Made by a program: the position numbers and the translations under genes
Notes under the pieces: generated by a model
Databases searched by the model: none
Told to the model about the DNA's origin: nothing
Seen by the model: only the letters and a program-made list of their open reading frames with translations
Shown here: piece after piece, positions 40,122-64,000 of the stretch
Numbering within the stretch: position 1 is the first letter of the stretch
How the letters are laid out: each line of letters opens with the position of its first letter
Source: Lamellibrachia columna
Taxonomy: Eukaryota; Annelida; Polychaeta; Sabellida; Siboglinidae
Length of the DNA stretch: 64,000 nt
Direction: 5' to 3'
Assembly: GCA_963662155.1 (NCBI GenBank)
Contig: OY759267.1
Coordinates: 39,471,439 to 39,535,438, forward strand

Positions 40122-40607
40122 CATTTATGTTTTAGTCCCGTTGTTATTTATGTTCAGTCATTTATGTTTTAGTCCCGTTGTTATTTGTGTTCAGTCATTT
40201 ATGTTTTAGTCCCGTTGTTATTTGTGTTCAGTCATTTATGTTTTAGTCCCGTTGTTATTTGTGTTCAGTCATTTATGTTTTAGTCCCGTTGTTATTTGTG
40301 TTCAGTCATTTATGTTTTAGTCCCGTTGTTATTTGTGTTCAGTCATTTATGTTTTAGTCCCGTTGTTATTTGTGTTCAGTCATTTATGTTTTAGTCCCGT
40401 TGTTATTTGTGTTCAGTCATTTATGTTTTAGTCCCGTTGTTATTTGTGTTCAGTCATTTATGTTTTAGTCCCGTTGTTATTTGTGTTCAGTCATTTATGT
40501 TTTAGTCCCGTTGTTATTTGTGTTCAGTCATTTATGTTTTAGTCCCGTTGTTATTTGTGTTCAGTCATTTATGTTTTAGTCCCGTTGTTATTTGTGTTCA
40601 GTCATCT
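40122..40607 (+). repeat. 37-bp array, about 13 copies, very homogeneous
   Basis: The unit contains TTTATGTTTTAGTCCCGTTG and TTATTTGTGTTCAGTCA. Copies are nearly identical; only the first has TTATTTATG. No coding potential. Confidence 0.93.
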
Positions 40608-40825
40608 GACATTATTGTTCAAAAAATATTTAGACTTACCAAAATCATATATTACCTCTAAATATAGCAAAGTAACGTAATACACATAGAGGATTTTTAA
40701 GGTTCAGCTCAAAAAACCCTGTACACATGTATACAAAGTTTTGTCAAATTCAAATATATTTATATAACTACAAATTTGGGGGTTGGACGAACGGGCAAAG
40801 TATGATGGATATATAAAACATGTAG

Positions 40826-41215
40826 GGGAGACCGAGGCTGGTTGTATACAGTGGCAAGTTGCTATAGACATACACACATACATACAGACATACACACATA
40901 TGGAGATGCCATCGACAGTAGTTGGTTGGAAGTCCACAAGCAAACACACTATGCAAAAATCGGTTACGAAGACCAAATTAACGAGACTTGACACTTTACG
41001 ATCCATGCGTTCTTTGTTGTAACAACGTACCCCGTGTGATGTAACAAATTGCCCCGCTTACAGGGCTAGTTGTTACAGTCGACCGCGCCAGGGTAACTTC
41101 ACATATCTACCTAGCTACAATGTGGAATATCAATGGTATGGTACATTTTATTAACACAAATTAATGTATACGTTGACAGAAATAATGTATCTAACATACT
41201 TTTCAAAGGTATGGA
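40826..41215 (+). mobile_element. Non-autonomous TIR element, copy 1 (partial)
   Basis: The left end is AGGGGAGACCGAGGCTGGTT at 40826. The right part, about 41006-41215, is clearly homologous to 53605-53790 (shared GTAACAACGT-CCCCGT-TGATGTAACAA and AATGTATACGTTGA). No transposase is visible. Confidence 0.6.
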
Positions 41216-41439
41216 GTAAAACAGGAAAATTGGAAACGTGCGTTTAATTGTGTACGTACACGCTCGTACACGCTCGTACACGCGAATACACACACCCTGA
41301 AAATGGCCAACATAAGGCAACAGAACCAGGGAAAATACCTCGTTGTACCAGTCTCAAGTAATAACTTCGCAGTTGACGGGTGAACGGGCCAATACAAAGA
41401 CGACAGGTGAGTAAAGTAAAAACAATTATTATACATAGA

Positions 41440-41899
41440 GATATTATAATACAGACGCCCCGTTGAACACCGTTCAACGCCATTAATGTGATCAAAGTAA
41501 AGTCAAAGACAAAGTAAAAGCACTTATGCGACAGACGCCGCGTCGCAAATTTCGCCGTGGACAAATAAATAAATAATAACAGGCCCGCGGCGTAGTAACA
41601 CGATACGACACAATGGCGGGCCATCAACAGCGTGTTGGCGGGCTACCTATCGACGGAGTATCGGCGACAGATTGGTATCACACGACGGTATCTCGGGGTG
41701 GCTGGAGAGCGAAGCCAGCGCGCGGAAACTGCTAAATTAATTTCACCGACGCCGATGTTTCCGGCGTTCAATATCGAGTCTTCATTGCGGCTAGAGCGGC
41801 CAACGAGTGAGGAGGGAGTTTGTGGCTTGAGGAGTTCGTTACAAGAGGCGTTCGTTACGGGAGGCGTTCGTTACGGTAGCCGTACCGTACAAAGCTGAG
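41440..41899 (+). promoter_or_regulatory. CpG-rich putative promoter of the DUF885 gene
   Basis: CpG density rises sharply from about 41450 to the first coding exon at 41900, with no TATA box, as in CpG-type invertebrate promoters. A tandem GGAGGCGTTCGTTACGG-like motif lies at 41840-41875. Inference from position and composition. Confidence 0.4.
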
Positions 41900-63883
<21,984 letters not shown>

Positions 63884-64000
63884 GTAAGTGTAATAATGAC
63901 GTCATAGTTACAGGTTGACAATGACGAGAATAAATGTTAAAATATGTTAAGTTTAATCGCAGGAAATAGGGAGATAATTTGGATATGAACATGTATAAAA

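Overview
This is a eukaryotic window, not a bacterial one: every real gene is split into many short exons with GT-AG (twice GC-AG) introns. The DNA is AT-rich and full of minisatellites, (CA)n and (AT)n tracts, and retrotransposon and DNA-transposon debris. The gene and repeat content (RTE-type and CR1/L2-like LINEs, Ty3/gypsy, hAT-like and pogo/Tigger-like remnants, a DUF885 gene with a secretory leader) suggests an invertebrate animal, probably marine and possibly a lophotrochozoan such as a mollusc or annelid. The species cannot be fixed from the sequence alone.

Three host genes lie head to tail on the + strand. (1) 268-6483: the last nine coding exons of an ILKAP-like PP2C Ser/Thr phosphatase; its first exon or exons lie outside the window. 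(2) 19350-35816: a complete 20-exon GART gene, the trifunctional purine-synthesis enzyme (GARS-AIRS-GARFT). Its exon phases join without conflict into 1017 codons plus a stop. (3) 41900-63883 and beyond: a DUF885-family putative metallopeptidase. A signal-peptide exon is separated by a 14.5 kb intron from eleven further exons, and the window ends just after the HExxPG motif exon. The genes have no evident shared pathway; the order looks like ordinary genomic neighbourhood.

Region by region: 0.02-6.5 kb ILKAP; 6.5-9.7 kb 3' flank and quiet intergenic DNA; 9.8-18.5 kb a transposon graveyard (gypsy pol, an RTE LINE broken by a pogo/Tigger-like insertion, a LINE 3' end, and a decayed transposase-like gene split by a hAT-like insertion); 19.3-35.8 kb GART; 35.8-37.3 kb its 3' UTR or flank; 37.5-41.2 kb a 24-bp satellite-like array, a perfect hairpin, a LINE fragment, a 37-bp array and a TIR element; 41.4-41.9 kb a CpG-rich putative promoter; 41.9-56.5 kb the giant first intron of the DUF885 gene, which holds a 12-bp array, a long palindrome with an AT core, an intact 1040-codon RTE-type LINE ORF on the - strand and a 27-bp array; 56.5-64 kb the DUF885 exons.

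The most unusual signal is a recurring architecture. In all three unrelated genes, tandem repeats sit exactly on exon-intron junctions and duplicate the splice site: four donor arrays and three duplicated acceptors. A second notable feature is a palindrome of about 180 bp with an (AT)n centre. A third is a GART intron whose first codon is an in-frame stop, placed where a GARS-only protein of about 429 residues would end.
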